From NCBI GenBank assembly GCA_023461275.1, contig JAEYMI010000034.1, forward strand, positions 16,122-80,121: DNA of 64,000 bases, in the 5' to 3' direction. The DNA is from Actinomycetes bacterium (GTDB lineage Bacteria > Actinomycetota > Actinomycetes > Mycobacteriales > Mycobacteriaceae). Each line of letters opens with the position of its first letter. Position 1 is the first letter of the stretch. Shown here one piece after another: positions 17,334 through 25,281 of the stretch. A model generated the notes under the pieces. The model did no database searches and was not told the origin of the DNA. It saw nothing but the letters and a program-made list of their open reading frames with translations. A program made the translations under genes and the position numbers.

Positions 17334-18446
17334 CTACCACTCGTTGGCATCAGCTGTGGCGGGGCCATCAGCTGTCGCGGCGAAGGCATCGATGATCGCC
17401 GCGACGAAGTGGTCGACGTCCTCGGCTCTGGTGTCCCAGGCGGTCATCCAGCGAACCTCACTGCGCGACGGATCCCAGTCGTAGAAGTGCACCGTCGCCC
17501 GGATTCGCTCGGCCATCCCGAACGGCAGCCGGGCGAACGCCGCATTCGCCGGACTCTCCTGGCTGAACGAGAATCCGGGCAGCGTCCCCTCGGCCATCGC
17601 CGACTCCAACGCCGCCCGAAGCCTCGCGGTCATCGCATTGGCGTGCCGTGCGTTGCGCACACCCAGATCGTCGTCGAACAGTGCCAGGAACTGGGCCGAA
17701 CTGAACCGCATCTTGCTGGTCAGCTGCGTCGACGCCTTCCGTAGATAGCCAACCCGGCCGATGCGGTCCGGATCGAGAACCAGCACAGCCTCCGCGCCGA
17801 GCGCACCGTTCTTGGTGCCGCCGAGACTGACGACGTCGACACCGACGTCGGTGGTGAACGCCCGGAACTCGATGTCGAGAGCGGCGGCCGCGTTCCACAA
17901 CCGCGAGCCGTCCACGTGCACGGTCATTCCGTGGGCGTGTGCGACCTCGCAGATGCTCCTGATCTCGTCGACGGTGTAGAGCGTTCCCAGCTCGGTGACC
18001 TGGGTGATGCTCACCGCCGCCGGCTGTGCCCGCTGTTCGTCGCCCAGATCCCCGACGGCCGCTGCGACGTCGTCGGCGGTGAGCTTGCCGTCGGCCGAAT
18101 CGACTCCGAGGATCTTGATGCCGGAAACATGTTCGGGCGCAGCACCTTCGGAGGTATTGATGTGGGCGGTGGCCGGCGCGACGACGGCCGCGCCCCGCGG
18201 CAACGCGGCCGACAACGCCACGACGTTGGCGCCGGTGCCGTTGAACACCGGATAGATCTCGGCCCGCTCGCCGAACTGACTGCGGATCACCTCACGCAGC
18301 CTTTCGGTGTACATGTCAGCCCCGTATGGCGGGAGGTGGCCGCCGTTGGACGCGACGATCGCGGCCATCACGTCAGGATGAACGCCCGCGTAGTTGTCGC
18401 TGGCGAAGGCGTGGTGATCGGTGTCGTGAAGCGGTGTGGCGGTCAT
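17334..18446 (-). CDS. Low-specificity threonine aldolase/beta-eliminating lyase family
   Basis: A 370-residue fold-type I PLP enzyme. Motifs: ASDNYAGVHPDVMAAI and YGADMYTERL at the N-terminus, FNGTGANVVALSA (cofactor phosphate site), HVDGSRLWNAAAAL, and SLGGTKNGALGAEAVL with the Schiff-base lysine. These define the LtaE-like group that cleaves L-threonine/allo-threonine to glycine and acetaldehyde. The start at 18446 gives the standard N-terminus; the open frame continues upstream but would run over the divergent Ddn-like gene. The gene is followed by gabD1. A glycine-producing enzyme suits a window that also carries glycine cleavage. Confidence 0.88.
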   Translation of the reverse strand: MTATPLHDTDHHAFASDNYAGVHPDVMAAIVASNGGHLPPYGADMYTERLREVIRSQFGERAEIYPVFNGTGANVVALSAALPRGAAVVAPATAHINTSEGAAPEHVSGIKILGVDSADGKLTADDVAAAVGDLGDEQRAQPAAVSITQVTELGTLYTVDEIRSICEVAHAHGMTVHVDGSRLWNAAAALDIEFRAFTTDVGVDVVSLGGTKNGALGAEAVLVLDPDRIGRVGYLRKASTQLTSKMRFSSAQFLALFDDDLGVRNARHANAMTARLRAALESAMAEGTLPGFSFSQESPANAAFARLPFGMAERIRATVHFYDWDPSRSEVRWMTAWDTRAEDVDHFVAAIIDAFAATADGPATADANEW

Positions 18447-18543
18447 GGTTTCAGCGTAAGCCCGACCGTCGCCGATGCTTGTGGCGGCGAGATCGATCGT
18501 GGTCTGCGGGAATACGAGCGGCGTGAGCGTGTTGTCACCGAAC

Positions 18544-18966
18544 ATGAGCGAAGAACCGGAACTGAGCCCCACCGAGTGGGTGCGCGAGCAGACCAAGAAG
18601 ATTCTCGAGCAGGGCACCACTGACGGAGTGCAGGTCATGGATCGCCCGATCGTCCTGTTCACCACCATCGGCGCGAAGTCCGGCAAGAAGCGGTACGTAC
18701 CGCTCATGCGCGTCGAGGAGGACGGCAAATACGCGATGGTCGCCTCGAAGGGTGGCGCGCCGTCGCACCCGTCCTGGTACCACAACATCAAGGCGCATCC
18801 GCAGGTCACCGTGCAGGATGGCGACACGGTCACCGAGCTCACCGCGCGCGAGGTCGACGGCGCCGAACGTGAACACTGGTGGGAGCTGGCCGTGGCCGCG
18901 TACCCGCCCTACGCGGAATATCAGACCAAAACCGACAGAGAGATTCCGGTCTTCGTCCTGGAGTGA
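18544..18966 (+). CDS. Ddn/DUF385-family F420-dependent nitroreductase-like protein
   Basis: A 140-residue single-domain protein. LTTIGAKSGKKRYVPLMRV and YAMVASKGGAPSHPSWYHNIKAHPQVTV are the conserved core of the deazaflavin-dependent (Ddn) split beta-barrel family, and the C-terminus is YPPYAEYQTKTDREIPVFVLE. Members use F420H2 and reduce quinones or nitro compounds such as the prodrug PA-824 in M. tuberculosis. The start at 18544 gives the canonical length. It is divergent from the threonine-aldolase-like gene. The actual substrate is unknown. Confidence 0.88.
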   Translation: MSEEPELSPTEWVREQTKKILEQGTTDGVQVMDRPIVLFTTIGAKSGKKRYVPLMRVEEDGKYAMVASKGGAPSHPSWYHNIKAHPQVTVQDGDTVTELTAREVDGAEREHWWELAVAAYPPYAEYQTKTDREIPVFVLE

Positions 18967-19022
18967 CTCAAGGGGTCGTGTACCCACGACCACTCGATCG
19001 GCACCTGTGCCACCCTTATGGC

Positions 19023-20042
19023 ATGACCGCCGATCCGGACGTCGAAGCACTGGCGGAACGTGTCCTCGACGCGCATCTCGCCTTCGCCAGAAGACGGCTG
19101 CTGGAATCCGGCGCCTTCGACGATCTGATCGCCACCGAGATCGACGGATTTCTCGACGACGCGGCCACAATCACGCTCGCCGAGGCCGTCACGCCGGAGA
19201 TGATCAAGGACACCGCCTACAAGTACGCGGTACAGATGCCGTTGGCCGGTGTCATCCCGGAACTGGCCGGGCAGATAGCGGCCCGGCTGTACAACCATCA
19301 GGTCCAGGACGCCGTCTCGGTCGACGAGGTGATCGATCAACGACACTTCGATGCGCTCGTCGCGGCCGTCGCCGACATGGACGCGACCGATCGGATCATC
19401 AGGCGTGTCGTCGGGAGCCCGGCCGCGGTCGACATCTGTGTCGAGGTCATCGTCGCCGCCATCGAATCCGGTCTCCGCGAGTCCGCAGCCGACGACGAAC
19501 CCAGAGGGCTACGGGAACGAGCCGCCGCTCGGCTGTCCTCGGCGGTTGCTCCGGTCTGGACGGTCATCGAAGCGGGCGCGGAGAAGGTGGTTCGGCCCGG
19601 GGCGCGGTTCATCCTCGATTCGGTGAAAGACGACGGAGCCGCGCAGATGCTCGACACCGCCCGCGAGATCTGGCGTAGCAATGCGTCGGAGTCGGTGGGC
19701 AACTTCCGTGAAGTGCTCACCGGCGATGACGTCGAGGACATGATCGTCGTCGGTATCGAGTTCTGGCAGACGTTTCGCGACACCGACTATTTCCGCGAAT
19801 TGCTTTACGAGGCAATCGATCAGGTGTTTGACACGCTCGGCGAGCTGACCCTCACCGACATTCTGGCCAGCCTGGGTATCGAGCGGAGTGACCTCGTCGG
19901 AGAAGCCCACCGGTTCGGCCCGCCGGTGCTGGCAATGCTGGATCAGCGAGGCATGCTCGACGCCCTCCTGCGTCGACAGCTCGAGCCGTTCTACTCCTCG
20001 GACGCCTTCCGCGATGCGGTGGCACCCGACCGCGGAGTGTGA
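19023..20042 (+). CDS. Conserved actinobacterial protein, unknown function
   Basis: A 339-residue, mostly helical, acidic protein with no signal peptide or clear membrane segment. It starts at ATG 19023, 56 bases after the Ddn-like gene. Recognisable features are only compositional: amphipathic helices such as LAERVLDAHLAFARRRLLESGAFDDLIATEIDGFL, repeated VxxxVxAAIESGLRESA-type segments, and a C-terminus with paired LDALLRRQLEPFYSSDAFRDAV. I do not recognise the family. The distribution of charged residues suggests a cytosolic or membrane-peripheral protein. Coding bias is like the neighbours, so it is a real gene. Confidence 0.7.
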   Translation: MTADPDVEALAERVLDAHLAFARRRLLESGAFDDLIATEIDGFLDDAATITLAEAVTPEMIKDTAYKYAVQMPLAGVIPELAGQIAARLYNHQVQDAVSVDEVIDQRHFDALVAAVADMDATDRIIRRVVGSPAAVDICVEVIVAAIESGLRESAADDEPRGLRERAAARLSSAVAPVWTVIEAGAEKVVRPGARFILDSVKDDGAAQMLDTAREIWRSNASESVGNFREVLTGDDVEDMIVVGIEFWQTFRDTDYFRELLYEAIDQVFDTLGELTLTDILASLGIERSDLVGEAHRFGPPVLAMLDQRGMLDALLRRQLEPFYSSDAFRDAVAPDRGV

Positions 20043-20095
20043 TCCTGCGCTCAACAACTGGACCTCATGTGGGCTTGACGTTCTAGCGTGACTCT

Positions 20096-20602
20096 ATGCG
20101 CGCGCTGACCTCCGCCGATCTGGCCCAGATCCAACACTTCAAGACGGCCTTCCGTCACCATCCGGCCGGCGTCGCGATTGTCGCCGGTGACGCACCGGAC
20201 GGTCGTGCGGGACTGACCGTGTCGAGCCTCGCTTCGGTCGGTGTCGATCCGGCAGCGGTGTCGTTCTCGGTGAGCAGCGACCGCGGGAGTGCCGGCGCGG
20301 TGCTGGCCTCGCGGACTGTTGGTATCAGTCTGCTCGACGCCCGCCACGTCGACGTGGCGCGAGCCTTCGCTCTACCGGGTGCACCGCGGTTCACCGCGGA
20401 ACAGCGATGGACGGCCTTCGACGACGAGACGCCCTACCTGGCCGATGCCCCCGCAGCCCTGCGATGCCGCATTGTCGGGGTGACCCCGATCGGGGCGTCA
20501 TCGCTGGTGCTGGCGGAGGTCTTCGAGATCCGTGCCGGTGACCGGTCGGTGCCGATGGTGTACGTGGACAGGATGTTCCACGGTGTGACCGGCCGGATCT
20601 AG
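20096..20602 (+). CDS. Flavin reductase-like FMN-binding protein
   Basis: A 168-residue protein of the flavin reductase/HpaC type. The N-terminal FKTAFRHHPAGVAIVAGDA is the standard opening. The FMN-binding strand GLTVSSLASVGVDPAAVSFSVSS follows, and the C-terminal ALRCRIVGVTPIGASSLVLAEVFEI ends the barrel. Such proteins supply reduced flavin to monooxygenases or act as FMN-dependent reductases. No partner oxygenase is adjacent. Its TAG stop shares the palindrome CTAG with the stop of the convergent DUF1059 gene, a four-base overlap. Confidence 0.87.
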   Translation: MRALTSADLAQIQHFKTAFRHHPAGVAIVAGDAPDGRAGLTVSSLASVGVDPAAVSFSVSSDRGSAGAVLASRTVGISLLDARHVDVARAFALPGAPRFTAEQRWTAFDDETPYLADAPAALRCRIVGVTPIGASSLVLAEVFEIRAGDRSVPMVYVDRMFHGVTGRI

Positions 20603-20847
20603 GCGCGGTCCGCGTCGTCGGGGAGCCCGGCGAACGTCTGTTTCACATCGCGGTACCAGCCCAATGCCTTACGTGGCCGACGCCAACGGCTCTTCATGTC
20701 ATCGCGGGCCGGCTGGTGGGTGGCGTCGCCGGCATTCTCCGCATCTTTGAGGTGCTGGTCTTGCGCCTCGATGATGTCGTCGGCGGTCTCGCCGCGATGG
20801 ATCAGCTCGCACGGTCCGCCGAGCTGGCGGCAGGTCATCGATTTCAT
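20599..20847 (-). CDS. DUF1059 small protein
   Basis: An 82-residue protein with the DUF1059 signature MTCRQLGGPCELIHRGETADDIIEAQDQHL. This includes the conserved cysteines and is followed by GDATHQPARDDMKSRWRRPRKALGWY. The family is small, soluble, often stress-linked, and of unknown function. It lies 54 bases downstream of the ECF sigma factor gene on the same strand and is probably co-transcribed with it. Confidence 0.8.
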   Translation of the reverse strand: MKSMTCRQLGGPCELIHRGETADDIIEAQDQHLKDAENAGDATHQPARDDMKSRWRRPRKALGWYRDVKQTFAGLPDDADRA

Positions 20848-20901
20848 GGTTGCTCCCTTTACGTTTCGGTGGATATCGGGGTTGGGTTCGGGTGTCAGAG
20901 C

Positions 20902-21735
20902 TCAGTGTGGTTGTGCACCGTCGCGGCGGGTCACGGTGTCCAGCACGGCGCGGTCGGCGCGGAAGGTGATGCGCGCGACGACGCCGTCGGTGACGTCGAA
21001 ATCGAACAGCACCATCGGCGTACCGCGCTGATACCAGGCCGCGCCGGGCCGGTCGTCGGCAAACACCGCGAGCGCGGACTTCGCGCTGCCGTTGAAGAAC
21101 TCGGCGATGCTGTGGCGGCCCTCGATGCGTGCCGGCGTGCCGATCGCCAGGGCCTCCGGATCGGCCGAAACGTGGGCGTCTGGTGCGAGCAACTCCAACA
21201 GGCGCGTGAAATCACCCTCGCGCGCTGCCGTCATGAAGGCGTCGACGACTTCCCAGTCGGCGAGCCGGTCGTCGGTGGCCGGCTGCCGGACCTTGGCTCG
21301 GGCGCGGGAGGCGAGTTTGCGGGCGGCGGTGGGGGAGACGTCGAGCGCGTCGGCGATCGTCGGGAAGTCGAACCCGAATGAATCGTGCATGATGAACGCG
21401 ACCCGTTCAGCGGGTGACAGTCGATCGAGTACCACGGTGAGCGCGATGCCGACGGAATCCGCCAGTGCCGCAACATCGGCCGGGTTCGGCTCGTCAGAGG
21501 CGGTGTCGACGGGCTCGGCCGGTTCCGGGACGCGAGCGCGGAGCCGGTCCAGGCAGAGCCGACTCGCGACAGTCGTCAGCCACGCGGGTGGATTCTCGAT
21601 AGCGGCGTCAGTGGATTCCCACCGCAACCAGACCTGCTGCACCACGTCCTCGGCCTCGTTGTCGGTACCGAGAATCCGGGTTGCGAGGCGGATCAGTCGT
21701 GGGCGTTCGGCTTCGAACTCGTCGATCGATGTCAT
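20902..21735 (-). CDS. ECF sigma factor with C-terminal SnoaL-like domain (SigJ/ECF41 type)
   Basis: A 277-residue RNA polymerase sigma factor. Region 2 (about residues 8-75) has RLIRLATRILGTDNEAEDVVQQVWLRW and WLTTVASRLCLDRLRAR. Region 4 (about 105-160) has LDRLSPAERVAFIMHDSFGFDFPTIADALDVSPTAARKLASRARAKV. The last ~110 residues form a SnoaL_2-like fold (VVDAFMTAAREGDFTRLLELLAPDAHV), the built-in regulatory domain seen in SigJ/ECF41-type factors that lack an anti-sigma factor. The start at 21735 matches region 2. Nearby genes DUF1059 and VOC are likely targets or partners, by inference. Confidence 0.9.
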   Translation of the reverse strand: MTSIDEFEAERPRLIRLATRILGTDNEAEDVVQQVWLRWESTDAAIENPPAWLTTVASRLCLDRLRARVPEPAEPVDTASDEPNPADVAALADSVGIALTVVLDRLSPAERVAFIMHDSFGFDFPTIADALDVSPTAARKLASRARAKVRQPATDDRLADWEVVDAFMTAAREGDFTRLLELLAPDAHVSADPEALAIGTPARIEGRHSIAEFFNGSAKSALAVFADDRPGAAWYQRGTPMVLFDFDVTDGVVARITFRADRAVLDTVTRRDGAQPH

Positions 21736-21789
21736 CGTTGCTCCTGCTGTGAGTTGTCTCCTCCTTTGACGGAGCTGCCGACGCGAGTG

Positions 21790-21821
21790 TGACACCGGTG
21801 TGTCAGTACCGAGTGACACAC
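21790..21821. promoter_or_regulatory. Repeated TGACAC half-sites between sigma factor and VOC gene
   Basis: Three half-sites occur within 32 bases: TGACAC at 21790, GTGTCA at 21800 and TGACAC at 21814. The last two form a perfect 8-bp inverted repeat (GTGTGTCA, spacer of 8, TGACACAC). It lies 9 bases before the VOC start at 21830 and 55 bases from the sigma factor start at 21735, so it could be a shared operator. No cognate regulator can be named. Confidence 0.45.
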
Positions 21822-21829
21822 TGGGCCGC

Positions 21830-22180
21830 ATGACACTTCGCGTAGGAATGATCACTGTCGACACCACCGATCCGGTCCCGTTGGCCCGGTGGTGGGCCGA
21901 GCAGGTCGGTCGCGAGATCACTCAGGAGAACGACGGGTTCTTCGTGATCGTCGCTTCCGGCGACGGTTCGCCATTGCTTGGCTTTCAGAAGGTCGACGAG
22001 CCGACCCCGGGAAAGAACCGGGTCCACCTGGACATGGTCACGTCTGATCTCGGTGCGGAAGTGGATCGGCTCGTTGCCGACGGCGCCACCAAGATCGCCG
22101 ACCACGAAATGCCCGGTTTCTCCTGGGTGACCCTCACCGATCCCGACGGCAACCAGTTCTGCGTGTCGGCGGCGCACTGA
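21830..22180 (+). CDS. VOC-family (glyoxalase/bleomycin-resistance) protein
   Basis: A 116-residue single-unit vicinal oxygen chelate protein. ITVDTTDPVPLARWWAEQVGREI is the first beta-alpha unit. NRVHLDMVTSDLGAEVDRLVADGATKI follows, and WVTLTDPDGNQFCVSAAH ends the fold. One His and one acidic residue sit in the usual metal positions. The substrate is unknown; this subgroup is commonly called glyoxalase-like or methyltransferase-like. The start ATG at 21830 gives the normal N-terminus. Divergent from the ECF sigma factor. Confidence 0.85.
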   Translation: MTLRVGMITVDTTDPVPLARWWAEQVGREITQENDGFFVIVASGDGSPLLGFQKVDEPTPGKNRVHLDMVTSDLGAEVDRLVADGATKIADHEMPGFSWVTLTDPDGNQFCVSAAH

Positions 22181-22289
22181 TCCATCTGCGCGGCTATACG
22201 CGATTGTGACCGCAGCCTCTGGCGGCACTCCAGTCACATGCGTAACAATTGCCACTTGAATAACACCGGCAAGCGTCACTCCTGAGCTG

Positions 22290-23732
22290 GTGTGGTTGGG
22301 AGTGGAAATCGTGCATGCCCGTCAACTCGGTGACGTCGCCGAACGTCGCACTCGCCCCGGCAGGCGACCGTCGCTGCGCGGTCGCGTCACGGTCAGCGTG
22401 GTGGCCGTGGTGTCGTCGGCCCTTGCCTCACTGGTCGGGGTCGGACACGCGGTGGCGGCACCATGCGGTAACGCCGGGAACGGTTCCAGTGCGTTCGGGT
22501 CGTCGGGATCGGGATCCACGGGTTCGGCCGGATCGTCAGTGTTGCTCGGATCAGTCGGGTCGACCGGATCCGGTGGCGCCCGCTCAACCGGGCCACAGGG
22601 TCCGCTGCCGTTCTACCTCACGCCGACATCGCGAACCGTGTCGTGGGTGACCGGCCCCCGAAGCCCCAACTCGACCTTCAACCGGTTCGGAATCTCGGGT
22701 ACCGACCTCGGTATCAGCTGGGACAACGGCAGCGGTCAGACGTTGATGGCATTCGGGGACACGTTCGGCAATTGTTCGCTCGCGGGCCAACAGTGGCGAC
22801 ACAACGTCCTGCTGCGGACTACGGATACCGATCTTGGCAACGGCATCTCGGTGCCCGACGGGGTCGCCGGCGACGATCGATCGGGGACGGTGATCGCACC
22901 CGGAAAGCCGAACTTCGCGCAAGAAATCATTGCAGCCCTGGGCATCTCGGGGATCGAGGTCACCGACATCCCGACCGCGGCGACCTCGGTGTCGTTGGGC
23001 GACGGCCGATTCCGCCAGATCATCAACTACATGTCGGTGCGATCCTGGGGGTCCGCCGGACACTGGGTCACCAATTTCTCGGCCATCGCCTACTCCGACA
23101 ACAACGGCCAGAGTTGGCAGACCGACCAGAACACGATCTTGGTGAATGCACCGGTCACGCTCGCACTGCCGCGCGGACTTCCGCGGGTCAACGCGAACAA
23201 CGGGAAGTTCCAGCAGAACGCCTACGTCCGCGGGCACGCCACACCGGGCACCGACGACGGCGACTACATGTACCAATTCGGTACGCCCAATGGACGTTTC
23301 GGTGCCGGGTTCCTTGCCAGGTTCAAACCCACCGATGTTCTCAGTCTGGATAGCTATCAGTACTGGGCCGGCGGTACGCGCGGCTGGGTGGACGATATCG
23401 GCCTCATTCCCGACGACGGCTCGGCGATCGTGGTACCCGCGCCGGTCACCGAACTCTCAGTGGCGTGGAGTCCGTACCTGAACAAGTACGTGATGCTCGA
23501 CGGGGACAACGGCATCCGCATTCGTACCGCCTCGCGTCCGCAGGGGCCGTGGAGTGCGCCGACCAACATCGTTGCACCCGGTGCCGTCGTGCTCTACGGG
23601 CCGATGATGCTACCCACCTCGCCTGCGTTACAGGGCAATTCGCCGAATCTGTTCTTCAACGCATCGAGGTGGAGTGACTACAACGTGATGCTGGTCAAGA
23701 CCGATCTGAGTCGTGTTCCGGGGCTTCGGTAG
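22290..23732 (+). CDS. Exported DUF4185 protein, candidate endo-D-arabinanase (GH183-related)
   Basis: A 480-residue exported protein. An arginine-rich N-terminus (RRPSLRGR) leads to the hydrophobic segment VTVSVVAVVSSALASLVGVGHAVAA with a likely cleavage after AVAA. A Gly/Ser/Thr low-complexity linker fills residues about 60-105. From about 110 it matches DUF4185: SGTDLGISWDNGSGQTLMAFGDTFGN, AIAYSDNNGQSW, YMYQFGTPNGRFG and VAWSPYLNKYVMLDGDNGI, a five-bladed propeller arrangement. Known DUF4185 enzymes (GH183) cut D-arabinan of mycobacterial arabinogalactan. The start is GTG 22290, though GTG 22311 with a GGAG upstream is possible. The 3' end overlaps the convergent PLP enzyme gene by 38 bases. 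Confidence 0.8.
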   Translation: MWLGVEIVHARQLGDVAERRTRPGRRPSLRGRVTVSVVAVVSSALASLVGVGHAVAAPCGNAGNGSSAFGSSGSGSTGSAGSSVLLGSVGSTGSGGARSTGPQGPLPFYLTPTSRTVSWVTGPRSPNSTFNRFGISGTDLGISWDNGSGQTLMAFGDTFGNCSLAGQQWRHNVLLRTTDTDLGNGISVPDGVAGDDRSGTVIAPGKPNFAQEIIAALGISGIEVTDIPTAATSVSLGDGRFRQIINYMSVRSWGSAGHWVTNFSAIAYSDNNGQSWQTDQNTILVNAPVTLALPRGLPRVNANNGKFQQNAYVRGHATPGTDDGDYMYQFGTPNGRFGAGFLARFKPTDVLSLDSYQYWAGGTRGWVDDIGLIPDDGSAIVVPAPVTELSVAWSPYLNKYVMLDGDNGIRIRTASRPQGPWSAPTNIVAPGAVVLYGPMMLPTSPALQGNSPNLFFNASRWSDYNVMLVKTDLSRVPGLR

Positions 23733-25281
23733 CCGAATCGACGTCCACAGAACCGTCGTTTGCCGGGTCGGTGTTTGCCGGATCGACGGCAGCTGAGTCG
23801 GCCGTCGGCGAACAGTAGGCGGCCAGGAATTCGGCCAACAGCCGCGCGGTGATCGGCCGGGGCAATGACTCCACGGCCGCGATGATCGCGGGCATGTCGA
23901 GTTGGTCGGCGCCACCGGCGTGCGGATCGATACCAGCACCCAGCAAGACTTGCTCGGCGGCATCACTGGGCAACGCCAAAGCATCTGCGACGGTGACCGT
24001 TCCGGCGTCAAATGCCGCAGCCAGCTCGGCGAGAGCCGGGGGCGCAGCGGCCGGGGGAGCCCCCGCGACATCGGCCGCCGCACGACCCGCCGCCTCGATG
24101 AACTCCTCTGCCACTGTGGCGGTGACCGGCGTGATGGTGAGGTGGGCGGTCGCGGGCAACACCGAGCCGTCGGTCTGGGTGAACCGGGGCTGGGCCTGGA
24201 CGGTGAATCCGAGCTCGGCCATCGCGGAGCCCCACCGATGCGGATCGACGGGTTCGGCGGCGTCCTCGTCTGCGGCAACAGCAAAGACCGGTCCGGTGGG
24301 CGCACCCACCACGCGAAGCCCCGGAATCGAGGCGAATGCCCCGAGCAATCGTTGGGTGACCGACTCGACGGTGGCGACGAGTTCACCGAATCCGGCGTCG
24401 CCCAACGTCTTCGACACAGCCCACGCCGCAGCGAGCCCACCCGCGGACCTCGAACCAAGCAAGGTCGGGTTGACGACCGGATAGCCGGGCCAGTCGGTCA
24501 GCGAGAAGTACTGGGCGCGATGACGATCCCGGTTGGTGTACAGCAGCAGCGAGGATCCCTTCGGCGCATAGCCGTACTTGTGCAGGTCTGCCGACAAGCT
24601 GGTGACGCCCGGAACGCGAAAGTCCCACGGCGGCACGTCCTGCCACCACGGCAGGGCGAATCCGCCGAGGCAGGCATCGACATGGAACTCGATCGACTCC
24701 GAGCGGGCGATGTCGGCGATGTCAGCGATCGGATCGAGGGTGCCGGTGGGGTAGTTCGGTGCCGATGCGACGATCAGGACGGTATCGGCGTCGATGGCGG
24801 CCGCGACCGATGCGGGATCGACAGCCGTGGTCACCGGTGACACGGGAACGCGAATCGCTCTGACGCCGAACAGATCAGCGGCTTTCAGGAAAGCTGCATG
24901 CGCGGTGGTCGGCAGCACCATCGACGCCGCGCCGGGAGCGGCGCCGGCCGCGTCGCGCGCCGACTTGACCGCCAGCAGGCAACTCTCTGTGCCACCGGAC
25001 GTGACCGAGCCGACCGTGGTCGGACCGTGAAAAACTGTGCGGCCCAGAGTGATCAGATCCTGCTCCATCCGCGCCACGGAACTGAACACGGTCGGGTCGA
25101 GTCCATTGATCGACTGCACCTGCCGGGCTGCCGCGGCCGCCACGTCGTCGAGGATCGCGAGTCCGGGATCGTAGACATAGGAGAGGATGCGTCCGCCGTG
25201 CGTCGGTGCGTCCTGCGCGCGCAGGGCGGTCAGTTCAGCGAGCGCGGCTCGGGCGCGTTCCTCGATGTCGTGAGTATTCAT
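23695..25281 (-). CDS. Sphingosine-1-phosphate-lyase-like PLP enzyme
   Basis: A 528-residue group II PLP lyase/decarboxylase. Motifs: GSVTSGGTESCLLAVKSARD (cofactor site), FHVDACLGGFALP (PLP Asp), and DFRVPGVTSLSADLHKYGYAPKGSS with Lys235 as the Schiff base. NPTLLGSRSAGGLAAAW follows. DFRVPGVTS and HKYG.APKGSS are the diagnostic signature of eukaryotic and bacterial sphingosine-1-phosphate lyase rather than of glutamate decarboxylase. A C-terminal ~130-residue extension (PALAELAAAFDAGTVTVADAL... then an acidic Asp/Ala/Thr tail) is extra. It is the third gene of an operon; the ATG overlaps the stop of the MFS_2 gene (ATGA). Confidence 0.85.
   Translation of the reverse strand: MNTHDIEERARAALAELTALRAQDAPTHGGRILSYVYDPGLAILDDVAAAAARQVQSINGLDPTVFSSVARMEQDLITLGRTVFHGPTTVGSVTSGGTESCLLAVKSARDAAGAAPGAASMVLPTTAHAAFLKAADLFGVRAIRVPVSPVTTAVDPASVAAAIDADTVLIVASAPNYPTGTLDPIADIADIARSESIEFHVDACLGGFALPWWQDVPPWDFRVPGVTSLSADLHKYGYAPKGSSLLLYTNRDRHRAQYFSLTDWPGYPVVNPTLLGSRSAGGLAAAWAVSKTLGDAGFGELVATVESVTQRLLGAFASIPGLRVVGAPTGPVFAVAADEDAAEPVDPHRWGSAMAELGFTVQAQPRFTQTDGSVLPATAHLTITPVTATVAEEFIEAAGRAAADVAGAPPAAAPPALAELAAAFDAGTVTVADALALPSDAAEQVLLGAGIDPHAGGADQLDMPAIIAAVESLPRPITARLLAEFLAAYCSPTADSAAVDPANTDPANDGSVDVDSATEAPEHDSDRS

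Noticed and set aside
15285..17744. 819-codon open frame on the plus strand
   Set aside because: It is antisense to gabD1, DUF1684 and part of the aldolase gene; its composition (His/Asp/Arg/Val-rich, no motif) is that of the complementary strand of high-G+C genes.
17334..18842. Longer start for the threonine-aldolase-like gene
   Set aside because: The first ~130 residues would overlap the divergent Ddn-like gene and are not conserved; ATG 18446 gives the family N-terminus.
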